A stretch of 44,014 nucleotides of DNA from positions 1 through 44,014 of the forward strand of contig JAUSCZ010000039.1 of NCBI GenBank assembly GCA_030674475.1. Reading direction: 5' to 3'. Under the pieces are notes generated by a model that saw only the letters and a program-made list of their open reading frames with translations, was not told where the DNA came from and did not search any database. Shown here one piece after another: positions 30,853 to 37,716 of this stretch (positions within the stretch are counted from its first letter, which is position 1; every line of letters begins with the position of its first letter). The position numbers and the translations under genes are program-made. Source of the stretch: Candidatus Omnitrophota bacterium (lineage in GTDB: Bacteria; Omnitrophota; Gorgyraeia; Gygaellales; UBA12090).

Positions 30853-32571
30853 ATGGATTTAGATATTTTAAGACATTCCTGTTCGCATATTCTGGCTAAG
30901 GCGGTGAAAGAGCTTTGGCCGCAAGTCAAGTTGGGCATCGGTCCGTCTATCGAAGACGGATTTTATTATGATTTTGAGCGCGCGGAGTCTTTTAGCGAAG
31001 AGGATTTGAGCAAGATTGAAAATAAGATGCGGGAAATCATCCAAAGGGATGAGCCTTTTGTCCGGGAAGAATTACCTAATAAAGAAGCTGAGGAGTTATT
31101 CCATAGACTGAAAGAAGACTACAAAGTGGAGTTGATCAATAATTTAGCCGAGGATAAGGTTTCAGTTTACAGGACCGGCGGTAGTTTTGTGGATCTCTGC
31201 CGGGGGCCGCACATTGAATCTACCGGAAGAATTAAGGCTTTTAAGCTCTTGTCGCTGGCCGGGGCTTATTGGCATGGTATTGAGTCCAACCCGATGCTCC
31301 AACGTATCTACGGCACCTGCTTTGAGACTAAAAATGAGTTGGACGAATATCTGAAGAATTTAGAAGAGGCTAAAAAGCGCGACCACCGCAAATTAGGACC
31401 GCAGTTAGGCTATTTTGACATCTACCATGACGAGGCCGGCTCCGGCCTGGTTTTTTATCATCCCAAGGGAGCCATTTTGCGCCGGATAATCGAGGATTAC
31501 GAAAAAGATGAACACCTCAGACGGGGTTATCAGATGGTGATTACTCCCCATATTATGCGGCAGGAATTATGGCAGACCTCCGGACATTATGATTTTTACC
31601 GCCAGAATATGTATACTTTCCAGATTGAAAACAAGGAGTTTGTGCTCAAGCCGATGAATTGCCCGGGACATATTTTGATTTATAAATCTAAATTGAGAAG
31701 CTACCGGGAGCTTCCAGTAAGATTGTTTGAATTAGGCACGGTTTACCGCCATGAAAAATCCGGGGTTTTGCACGGGTTGCTCAGGGTGCGCGGCTTTACC
31801 CAGGATGACGCCCATATCTTTTGCTCCGGGGAGCAGTTGAAAGACGAGATTAAAAAAGTAATAGATTTTGTTTTCTCGACAATGAAGGATTTCGGCTTCG
31901 CGGACGCGGCTATTGAATTAAGCACCCGGCCCAAGGATTCCATCGGCAGTGATGAAAACTGGGATAAGGCTACTTCGGCTTTAGAGGATTCCTTAAAAGA
32001 GAAAGGCCTGGAGTATGAGATAAACAGCGGCGACGGCGCTTTTTACGGCCCTAAAATAGATATCAAACTTAAAGACGCCCTAAAGAGAAAGTGGCAGTGC
32101 GCGACTATCCAGTGCGATTTTGCCTTACCGGCGAGATTTGATTTGAAATATATTGATAATGAGGGAAAAGAAAAACAGCCGGTGATGTTACATCGGGTGA
32201 TACTTGGTTCTTTAGAGCGTTTCTTAGGCGCGTTGTTAGAACATTACGCCGCCGTCTTTCCTTTATGGCTGGCTCCGGTTCAGGCCATGATTATTCCGGT
32301 AAGAAAAGAAGATGAGCCGTATGCCGGGCAGGTTAAGGAAAGATTGACTTCCTCCGGGCTGAGAGTAGAATTAGATATAAGCAATGAAACCTTGACTAAA
32401 AGGATCCGCAATGCTGAGGTGGAGAAGCATCCTTATATAATCGTGGTGGGCTCGAAAGAGGCTAAGGAGAACAAGATTGCCTTAAGAAAAAGAGGGCTGG
32501 GGGACCAGGGTCAGATTGATCTTGAGGAGTTTATCAATAAGGCAAAGATAGAAATAACAAATAAACAATAA
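30853..32571 (+). CDS. thrS: Threonyl-tRNA synthetase without TGS domain
   Basis: 572 residues. The protein opens directly with the editing domain (MDLDILRHSCSHILAKAV, with the HxxxH metal-like pair and GPSIEDGFYYDF), so the N-terminal TGS domain of about 65 residues is missing; upstream lie only repeat words and a tRNA. The catalytic domain is complete: MNCPGH zinc Cys, YRHEKSGVLHGLLRVRGFTQDDAHIF (motif 2), LHRVILGSLERF (motif 3), and the anticodon-binding domain at the C-terminus. TGS-less ThrRS is known in some bacteria and organelles. Heads the conserved thrS-infC-rpmI-rplT series. Confidence 0.95.
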   Translation: MDLDILRHSCSHILAKAVKELWPQVKLGIGPSIEDGFYYDFERAESFSEEDLSKIENKMREIIQRDEPFVREELPNKEAEELFHRLKEDYKVELINNLAEDKVSVYRTGGSFVDLCRGPHIESTGRIKAFKLLSLAGAYWHGIESNPMLQRIYGTCFETKNELDEYLKNLEEAKKRDHRKLGPQLGYFDIYHDEAGSGLVFYHPKGAILRRIIEDYEKDEHLRRGYQMVITPHIMRQELWQTSGHYDFYRQNMYTFQIENKEFVLKPMNCPGHILIYKSKLRSYRELPVRLFELGTVYRHEKSGVLHGLLRVRGFTQDDAHIFCSGEQLKDEIKKVIDFVFSTMKDFGFADAAIELSTRPKDSIGSDENWDKATSALEDSLKEKGLEYEINSGDGAFYGPKIDIKLKDALKRKWQCATIQCDFALPARFDLKYIDNEGKEKQPVMLHRVILGSLERFLGALLEHYAAVFPLWLAPVQAMIIPVRKEDEPYAGQVKERLTSSGLRVELDISNETLTKRIRNAEVEKHPYIIVVGSKEAKENKIALRKRGLGDQGQIDLEEFINKAKIEITNKQ

Positions 32572-32576
32572 TAGCA

Positions 32577-32604
32577 GTAGAGACGCGAAATTTCGCGTCT
32601 CTAC
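32577..32604. repeat. 28-bp GTAG...CTAC palindrome with different interior
   Basis: GTAGAGACGCGAAA followed by its exact complement. Same length and ends as the copy at 5143, but the interior differs on both arms in step. Confidence 0.85.
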
Positions 32605-32627
32605 TAAAGAAAACGGAGGTGATTGAT

Positions 32628-33134
32628 ATTCAGAGAAATGTCCGGACAAACGAAAGAATTCGCGTTCAGCAGGTAAGGCTTATCGGGCCTGAGGGCGAGC
32701 AATTAGGAATTGTTTCCATTCAAAAGGCCTTAAGTATGGCCAGTCAGTACGAACTGGATTTGGTGGAAGTGGCTCCTAACATTGTTCCGCCGGTCTGTAA
32801 GATTTTGGATTTTACTAAATTTAAGTACGACGAGGAGAAAAAAGAGCGCCAGAATAAAAAGCGCCACCACCAAACGCACCTTAAGGAAATCAGGGTCAAG
32901 CCTAATATTGAAGAGCACGATTATCAGGTGAAGTTAAAACAGTTGATTGCTTTTCTGCGGGAGAAAGATAAGGTAAAGGTCGGTTTATTTTTCCGCGGCC
33001 GGGAGATGGCGCATCAGGAATTAGGCCGGCGGATTATGGACAGGTTGGTTACCGAAACTTCCCAATACGGCATGGTGGAAAAGCCGCCGATTCTAGAAGG
33101 AAGGTCGATTACGATGATTATCGGGCCGAAATAA
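32628..33134 (+). CDS. infC: Translation initiation factor IF-3, probable AUU start
   Basis: 168 residues from the proposed ATT codon. N-domain RTNERIRVQQVRLIGPEGEQLG, linker DEEKKERQNKKR, C-domain EIRVKPNIEEHDYQVKLKQ and FRGREMAHQELG. The track's start is a GTG that lies inside the Shine-Dalgarno GGAGGT itself, so it cannot be used easily. An in-frame ATT lies seven bases after GGAGGT, the ideal distance. IF-3 genes are the classical case of AUU starts, which let IF-3 repress its own translation. No in-frame ATG occurs near. Confidence 0.92.
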   Translation: MQRNVRTNERIRVQQVRLIGPEGEQLGIVSIQKALSMASQYELDLVEVAPNIVPPVCKILDFTKFKYDEEKKERQNKKRHHQTHLKEIRVKPNIEEHDYQVKLKQLIAFLREKDKVKVGLFFRGREMAHQELGRRIMDRLVTETSQYGMVEKPPILEGRSITMIIGPK

Positions 33135-33152
33135 TAAAAGGGGTTAATTAGA

Positions 33153-33254
33153 AAGTAACCAGTAACCAGTAACCAGTAACCAGATAAAAGGAAAGAATAT
33201 ATTTTCATTCCTGGTTACTGTGCTCTGGTGTCTGGTTTCTTCCGCGAAGCGAGG
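33153..33254. repeat. AACCAG-family repeat upstream of rpmI, carries its SD
   Basis: Left arm agtaaccagtaaccag, right arm ctggttactg...ctggtttct, then a module cgcgaagcgagg whose GAGG lies four bases before the rpmI ATG. Confidence 0.8.
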
Positions 33255-33258
33255 ATAT

Positions 33259-33459
33259 ATGCCTAAATTAAAGACAAAAAAAGGAATTAAGAAAAGATTC
33301 AGGATGACTAAAACCGGAAAATTCAAACACGGTAAAGCCGGTAAGGGACATCTGCTTTCTTCAAAAAGCCAAAAACGCAAGCGCAAGCTTAAGATGCTGG
33401 GTGTGGTAGATAAATCCAGGAATAGTATGCTTAGGACGATGCTGCCGTATGGCGGGTAA
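33259..33459 (+). CDS. rpmI: 50S ribosomal protein bL35
   Basis: 66 residues: MPKLKTKKGIKKRFRMTKTG, then KHGKAGKGHLLSSKSQKRKRKL. The track start at 33220 adds repeat-derived residues and is rejected. The SD (GAGG) is part of the repeat's last module. Conserved between infC and rplT. Confidence 0.95.
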   Translation: MPKLKTKKGIKKRFRMTKTGKFKHGKAGKGHLLSSKSQKRKRKLKMLGVVDKSRNSMLRTMLPYGG

Positions 33460-33462
33460 ATA

Positions 33463-33573
33463 AAGTAACCAGTAATCAGAGTACAGAAACCAGTAACCAG
33501 TAACCAGAAACCAGAAAAAAATAATTCTGGTTACTGTTCTCTGGTATCTGGTTTCTCCCGAACGGAGTGAGGG
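33463..33573. repeat. AACCAG-family repeat upstream of rplT, carries its SD
   Basis: Same layout as at 33153: agtaaccag words, mirrored ctggttactg and ctggtttct, then cccgaacggagtgaggg. The GTGAGGG ends four bases before the rplT ATG. Confidence 0.8.
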
Positions 33574-33577
33574 TAAA

Positions 33578-33925
33578 ATGGCAAGAGTAAAGACTAATGT
33601 CGCAAGAAGAAAAAGAGTCAAGAAGGTTTTAAAGCGAGCCAAGGGTCAATGGGGTGACCGCTCTAAGCAATACCTGCAGGCCAAGCGTTCACTTCTGCAC
33701 AGCGATGTGTATGCCTATCGCGACCGTAAAAAGCGTAAGATTATTTTCCGCCAGCTTTGGATTGCCCGGCTTAATGCCGCGGTTCGCGCCGCCGGTATGA
33801 CCTACAGTCGTTTTATCAGTGGTCTAAAAAAAGCAAAAGTTGGCCTTAACCGTAAGATGCTGGCTGAATTGGCGGTCAACGACTCCAAGACCTTTGAGAA
33901 GTTGATTGAAATAGCTAAAGGGTAA
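33578..33925 (+). CDS. rplT: 50S ribosomal protein bL20
   Basis: 115 residues: MARVKTNVARRKRVKKVLKR, then GQWGDRSKQYLQAKRSLLHS and the C-terminal NAAVRAAGMTYSRFISGLKKA. Normal length. In other bacteria L20 represses the infC-rpmI-rplT transcript by binding a leader structure; no such known leader was recognised, but the repeats lie where it would be. Confidence 0.96.
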   Translation: MARVKTNVARRKRVKKVLKRAKGQWGDRSKQYLQAKRSLLHSDVYAYRDRKKRKIIFRQLWIARLNAAVRAAGMTYSRFISGLKKAKVGLNRKMLAELAVNDSKTFEKLIEIAKG

Positions 33926-34077
33926 TGACTAATGACGAAATCCGAATGGCGAATTAATCCTCAATGCCATAATAACCAAATGTTTAATTGTCTTTACCTA
34001 GAAAAAATTATTGGGCATTAAGACATTCGGGTATTGGTTATTCATTTGGCATTCGTCATTAGAAATTCGGAATTTAT
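33925..34077. repeat. Imperfect palindromic repeat, gaattc/gtcatt family, copy 3
   Basis: Starts right behind the rplT stop: atgactaatgacgaaatccg on the left, cattcgtcattagaaattcg on the right. It ends about ten bases before the trkA1 start. Confidence 0.8.
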
Positions 34078-34088
34078 AAAGGACATAG

Positions 34089-34733
34089 ATGTATGTCATA
34101 ATCGTCGGCTGCGGCCGGGTAGGTTCAGAATTAGCTAAACTTCTTTCCACTGAAGGCCATAATGTGGTGGTTATTGACCGCTCAGCCAAAAGCTTTGAGC
34201 GTCTGGGCCGGACCTTTAACGGAATGACCTTGGTGGGAAACGGTTTTGATGTCGAGCTTCTTAAACAAGCCGGAATAGCCCAGGCCGATGCCTTTTGCAG
34301 TGTAACTAACGGCGATAACAGTAATATCGTGGCCGCTCAGGTCGCCAAAAAGCTCTTTAAGGTACCCAAGGTCATTGCCCGGGTCTATGATCCCAGCCGG
34401 GCGGATATCTATAAGTCGCTGGGTTTGGATATCATCAGCGGAACTATCCTTTTTGCCGCGATGATCCGCGATAAAATTATTGAGAGCAGATTTTCCAGCT
34501 ATCTTATAGAAAGTAAGGATGTTGGCGTATTAGAGATTGAGACGGATGAGAAGCTTGTCGGTAAGACCGTTGAGGAAATAAATATGCCGGGAGAGCTTCT
34601 GGTGGTGATGATCAAAGGGATTAAAGGGGTTATTTTGCCCGAAGCCAAGACCAAACTCCATAAAAATGATGTGGTTATGGCTGTAGTCAAGATAGAAAAG
34701 TTAGATAAAGTCAGAAAGAGATTTGGAATATAA
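34089..34733 (+). CDS. trkA: TrkA-type potassium uptake regulatory subunit, copy 1
   Basis: 214 residues: one RCK_N domain (YVIIVGCGRVGSELAKLL, the Rossmann GxGxxG, with VVVIDRS ending beta-2) and one RCK_C domain (VGVLEIETDEKLVGKTVEEI). It binds nucleotides and gates the TrkH channel. E. coli TrkA has two such units fused in tandem; here they are two genes, this one and the next. SD is AAAGGA seven bases upstream. Confidence 0.93.
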   Translation: MYVIIVGCGRVGSELAKLLSTEGHNVVVIDRSAKSFERLGRTFNGMTLVGNGFDVELLKQAGIAQADAFCSVTNGDNSNIVAAQVAKKLFKVPKVIARVYDPSRADIYKSLGLDIISGTILFAAMIRDKIIESRFSSYLIESKDVGVLEIETDEKLVGKTVEEINMPGELLVVMIKGIKGVILPEAKTKLHKNDVVMAVVKIEKLDKVRKRFGI

Positions 34734-34737
34734 TAAA

Positions 34738-34852
34738 AAGTAACCAGTAACCAGTAACCAGTAACCAGAGCAAAGAGACAAAATCTGGTTTCTGGCAACT
34801 GGCCTCTGGTTTCTCCCGAACGCCTGCCTGCCGGCAGGCAGGAAGTGAGGGG
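34738..34852. repeat. AACCAG-family repeat with a nested 20-bp palindrome, carries trkA2 SD
   Basis: Same layout as at 33463, but its last module cccgaacg|aagtgagggg is interrupted by CCTGCCTGCCGGCAGGCAGG (34823-34842). The GTGAGGGG lies two to three bases before the trkA2 ATG. Confidence 0.85.
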
Positions 34853-34854
34853 AA

Positions 34855-35517
34855 ATGTACATTATAATCGTCGGTGCCGGAAAAGTGGGAAAGTTTCTGG
34901 CCCAGAAACTACTTAGCGATAAGCATACCGTAGCTATTATTGAAAAGGAAAAGAGCGTCTGTGAGGAAATAGCCAGGGATCTTAATACCCTGGTGATTAA
35001 CGGCGACGGATGCGACCCTAAATACCTGGAAGAGGCGGGAATCGCCCGGGCGGATGTTTTGGCCAGCGTTACCGGCGAGGATGAAGACAACTTAGTGGTC
35101 TGCCAGCTGGCCAAGGAGAAATTTAAGGTTTCCCGCACTGTAGCCCGGGTCAACGACCCCAAGAATGAGCCGGTATTTTCCTGTCTGGGCGCGGATGTGC
35201 CCATTGACGCTACGGCTATCCTGGCCAAAATTATCGAAGAAGAGGTTTCTTTTGCCGACTTTGTGAATCTGATGAGCTTTAGACGGGGAAAACTGGCCAT
35301 TGTCCGTGTGGATCTGCCTTCTGACTCCCCGGTAATTAATAAACAGCTTCAGGAATTACAATTACCTCCGGATTCGGTATTGGTCTCAATTCTCCGGGGC
35401 GATCAGGTCATTGTTCCCAAAGGAAACACCACTCTTTTGATCGGGGATGACCTTATTGCCCTGACCCTTTTGCAGAATGAACAGCAACTTCTAAATTACC
35501 TTATCGGTAAGCTATAA
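34855..35517 (+). CDS. trkA: TrkA-type potassium uptake regulatory subunit, copy 2
   Basis: 220 residues. RCK_N with MYIIIVGAGKVGKFLAQKLL and VAIIEKEKSV, NGDGCDPKYLEEAGI, and an RCK_C domain (LAIVRVDLPSDSPVINKQLQ). Similar in layout to copy 1; the acidic residue that selects NAD(H) is Glu here and Asp in copy 1. The two probably form a hetero-ring on TrkH. Confidence 0.93.
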   Translation: MYIIIVGAGKVGKFLAQKLLSDKHTVAIIEKEKSVCEEIARDLNTLVINGDGCDPKYLEEAGIARADVLASVTGEDEDNLVVCQLAKEKFKVSRTVARVNDPKNEPVFSCLGADVPIDATAILAKIIEEEVSFADFVNLMSFRRGKLAIVRVDLPSDSPVINKQLQELQLPPDSVLVSILRGDQVIVPKGNTTLLIGDDLIALTLLQNEQQLLNYLIGKL

Positions 35518-35560
35518 ATTCCAAACCCGCATTGAAAAATTCCAATGCGGGTTTGGAATT
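35517..35560. repeat. Perfect 18-bp hairpin between trkA2 and the next gene
   Basis: Arms AATTCCAAACCCGCATTG / CAATGCGGGTTTGGAATT, eight-base loop, no T-run. Its first base is the last base of the trkA2 stop. Confidence 0.85.
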
Positions 35561-35570
35561 GGTGAAGGTT

Positions 35571-35717
35571 ATGAAACTTCAAAACTTATCCTCCCCCATA
35601 ATCCAGTCTAGCCTGGGAATCTTGATTGAGATTACCTACGGCCTCGCGATAATTTTAACTAATCTAGGAATTATCTATTTAGTTTTGATATTAAAATGGT
35701 CCTCAAGCCGAATTTAG
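35571..35717 (+). CDS. Possible small membrane protein in the trk operon
   Basis: 48 residues from an ATG with GTGAAGG two to three bases upstream (the track version starts inside the hairpin and is rejected). One predicted membrane helix (YGLAIILTNLGIIYLVLIL) with a basic end. It overlaps trkH by 22 bp. Small single-helix subunits are known in other potassium transporters (KdpF), but no homology is recognised. It could be chance. Confidence 0.4.
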   Translation: MKLQNLSSPIIQSSLGILIEITYGLAIILTNLGIIYLVLILKWSSSRI

Positions 35718-37198
35718 AAGACCTTAGGGCAATAGGATATTATTTAGGTAAAATCATTATCGGCCTGGGAATGACTATGCTCATTCCTTTTGTCTCGGCC
35801 TTTATTTTCCGGGAGTTTAATCCCCTATATGATTTCTTAATCAGTTTTTTGATTTGCCTGATTTCCGGCAATGCCCTGATTTTACTCTGTAAAACCGACA
35901 AGGATTTAAATTGGGTCGGGGGAATGGTGGTAGTGGCCCTGGCCTGGCTGGCGGCGGCAGTCCTGGGAGCGGTTCCTTTTTATCTGAGCGGACACTGGGT
36001 TTCTTTTTTAGACTGTGTCTTTGACTCAATGAGCGGCTTTGCCACTACCGGGCTAGTTTTGGTTCAGGACCTTGACCATATCGCCAGGAGCGTTAATCTT
36101 TGGCGCCATCTGATTATGTTTATCGGCGGCCAGGGGGTGGTGGTGGTGGCATTATCGTTTCTGGTGCGCGGCTCAGCCGGGGCCTTCAGGATGTATGTGG
36201 GCGAGGCCCGCGACGAAAAGGTGCTTCCCAATGTAGTGGAAACTGCCCGTTTTATCTGGTTAGTCAGTATAGTGTATCTGATCTTAGGCACAGTTGTCCT
36301 GGCTATTGTCGGCAGATGCGAAGGGATGTCCTGGGTAAATTCATTTTTTCACGGAGCCTGCGTATTTATGGCCGCCTTTGATACCGGAGGCTTTGCCCCT
36401 CAATCCCAGAATATCCTCTATTATCACAGCTTAGCCTATGAAATTACCACTATTGTAATTATGATTTTGGGTTCGCTTAATTTCAAATTGCATTATACCG
36501 TCTGGATGCGGCGTAAAAAAGAAATAGTAACCAACATTGAGACCCGCACTTTCTTTATGACTATAATGTTAACCTTTTTTTTAACCGCCGTGGGTTTAGC
36601 CAAGTTAGGGGTTTATCCGGATGCCTTAGGCTTGTTCAGAAAAGGATTCTATCAGTTGATTTCCGGACATACCGGGACCGGCTATCAAACTATTTATGCC
36701 CGGCAGTTTATCCATGAATGGGGGGCCTTAGCCCTTTTCTCTTTGACTATAGCTATGGCCTTAGGCGGATGCGTGTGTTCAACCACCGGCGGCATAAAAA
36801 TGCTCAGAATTGGCGTGGTTTTTAAGGCTTTGTATAATGATATCAAACGGGTGATGCTTCCTGAAGCCGGAGTCTTTGTTGAGAAGTATCATCATATCAA
36901 AGATGTGGTGATGGAGGAGCATCAGGTGCGCTCGGCAGTCTTGATATTTTTATGTTACCTGGGGCTCTATGCCTTAGGGGGAGTTATCGGGATGTTTTTT
37001 GGTTATCCGGCCCTGGACTCTTTGTTTGAGTCTACCTCAGCCGCGGCCAATGTGGGGCTTTCCTGCGGGATAACTCAGGCCTCTATGCCGGCGCTTTTAA
37101 AGGTGGTCTATATTTTACAGATGTGGATAGGCAGGTTAGAGTTTATGTCGGTTTTTGTCCTGATCGGTTTTTTTGCCGCTTTTGTCCGGGGAAAATGA
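35696..37198 (+). CDS. trkH: Trk potassium transporter membrane subunit TrkH
   Basis: 500 residues with the four M1-P-M2 repeats of the superfamily. Filter segments: MSGFATTGLV, DTGGFAPQ, SGHTGTGYQT and SAAANVGLSCG, each with the conserved Gly. GGQGVVVVALSFLV and the C-terminal GRLEFMSVFVLIG are typical. It moves K+ across the inner membrane with the RCK ring made by the trkA products. The start ATG is inside the small upstream ORF. Its stop overlaps the next start (ATGA). Confidence 0.93.
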   Translation: MVLKPNLEDLRAIGYYLGKIIIGLGMTMLIPFVSAFIFREFNPLYDFLISFLICLISGNALILLCKTDKDLNWVGGMVVVALAWLAAAVLGAVPFYLSGHWVSFLDCVFDSMSGFATTGLVLVQDLDHIARSVNLWRHLIMFIGGQGVVVVALSFLVRGSAGAFRMYVGEARDEKVLPNVVETARFIWLVSIVYLILGTVVLAIVGRCEGMSWVNSFFHGACVFMAAFDTGGFAPQSQNILYYHSLAYEITTIVIMILGSLNFKLHYTVWMRRKKEIVTNIETRTFFMTIMLTFFLTAVGLAKLGVYPDALGLFRKGFYQLISGHTGTGYQTIYARQFIHEWGALALFSLTIAMALGGCVCSTTGGIKMLRIGVVFKALYNDIKRVMLPEAGVFVEKYHHIKDVVMEEHQVRSAVLIFLCYLGLYALGGVIGMFFGYPALDSLFESTSAAANVGLSCGITQASMPALLKVVYILQMWIGRLEFMSVFVLIGFFAAFVRGK

Positions 37199-37716
37199 GA
37201 AAAATAGTTTATAGTTTATGGTTTATAGTTTATGGCATTTTTTTGCTATCAACTATAAACTATACACTATCAACTATTTGTTACGCTCAGACGGTGGTTT
37301 CTTCAACCGAGCTGATTGAGCGGGCCAAGGAATTAAACGGGCGGGAAGTGGTTTATGAGGGCGAGCTGATTGGCGAGGTAATGAATAGAGGAGATTATTC
37401 CTGGCTTAACCTTAATGACGGACAAAATGCCATTGGGATTTGGACCGGTAATAATTTTTTAAATTTAGTTTCTTTTGCCGGAGATTATACCCATAAGGGA
37501 GACTGGCTTCAGGTGAGGGGTGTATTTAGCCGGGCCTGTCCAGTCCACGGGTCGGATTTGGATATCCATGCCCAAAGTATCAGCCTGATCAGGAGAGGAA
37601 GGGTAGTCAGGCACCAGTTAGTTCCTTTTAAGCCAAGGCAGGCTATAATTTTATCGGGAGTATTTTTATGTCTTTTGATTGGACGGCTATTGAGCAGGAA
37701 GCTCAAAAAGAAATAA
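37195..37716 (+). CDS. Exported membrane-anchored protein of unknown function with repeat-encoded signal peptide
   Basis: 173 residues from the ATG overlapping trkH's stop; the track's start at 37123 lies inside trkH. The signal peptide (MRK then IVYSLWFIVYGIFLLSTINY, ending CYA) is encoded almost wholly by a gtttatag palindromic repeat. A domain of about 110 residues follows (VVYEGELIGEVMNRGDYSWL, DWLQVRGVF), suggestive of a small beta-barrel (OB-like) fold, with a C-terminal membrane helix AIILSGVFLCLLIGRLL and basic tail KLKKK. Overlaps pheS by 49 bp. Function not recognised. A periplasmic domain tethered at its C-terminus is the likely topology. Confidence 0.72.
   Translation: MRKIVYSLWFIVYGIFLLSTINYTLSTICYAQTVVSSTELIERAKELNGREVVYEGELIGEVMNRGDYSWLNLNDGQNAIGIWTGNNFLNLVSFAGDYTHKGDWLQVRGVFSRACPVHGSDLDIHAQSISLIRRGRVVRHQLVPFKPRQAIILSGVFLCLLIGRLLSRKLKKK
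37205..37279. repeat. gtttatag-family palindrome inside a coding sequence (signal peptide)
   Basis: tagtttatagtttatgg on the left and ctatcaactataaactat on the right; third copy of the family also seen at 15431 and 29405. Confidence 0.85.

Noticed and set aside
33144-33642. Minus-strand ORFs with repeated WLLVTGYW segments
   Set aside because: They are translations of the AACCAG repeats (tggttac), not proteins.
33153-34852. CRISPR-like tandem repeats (accagtaaccag)
   Set aside because: Units are directly abutting without unique spacers of constant length, and mirrored arms follow; no cas genes are near.
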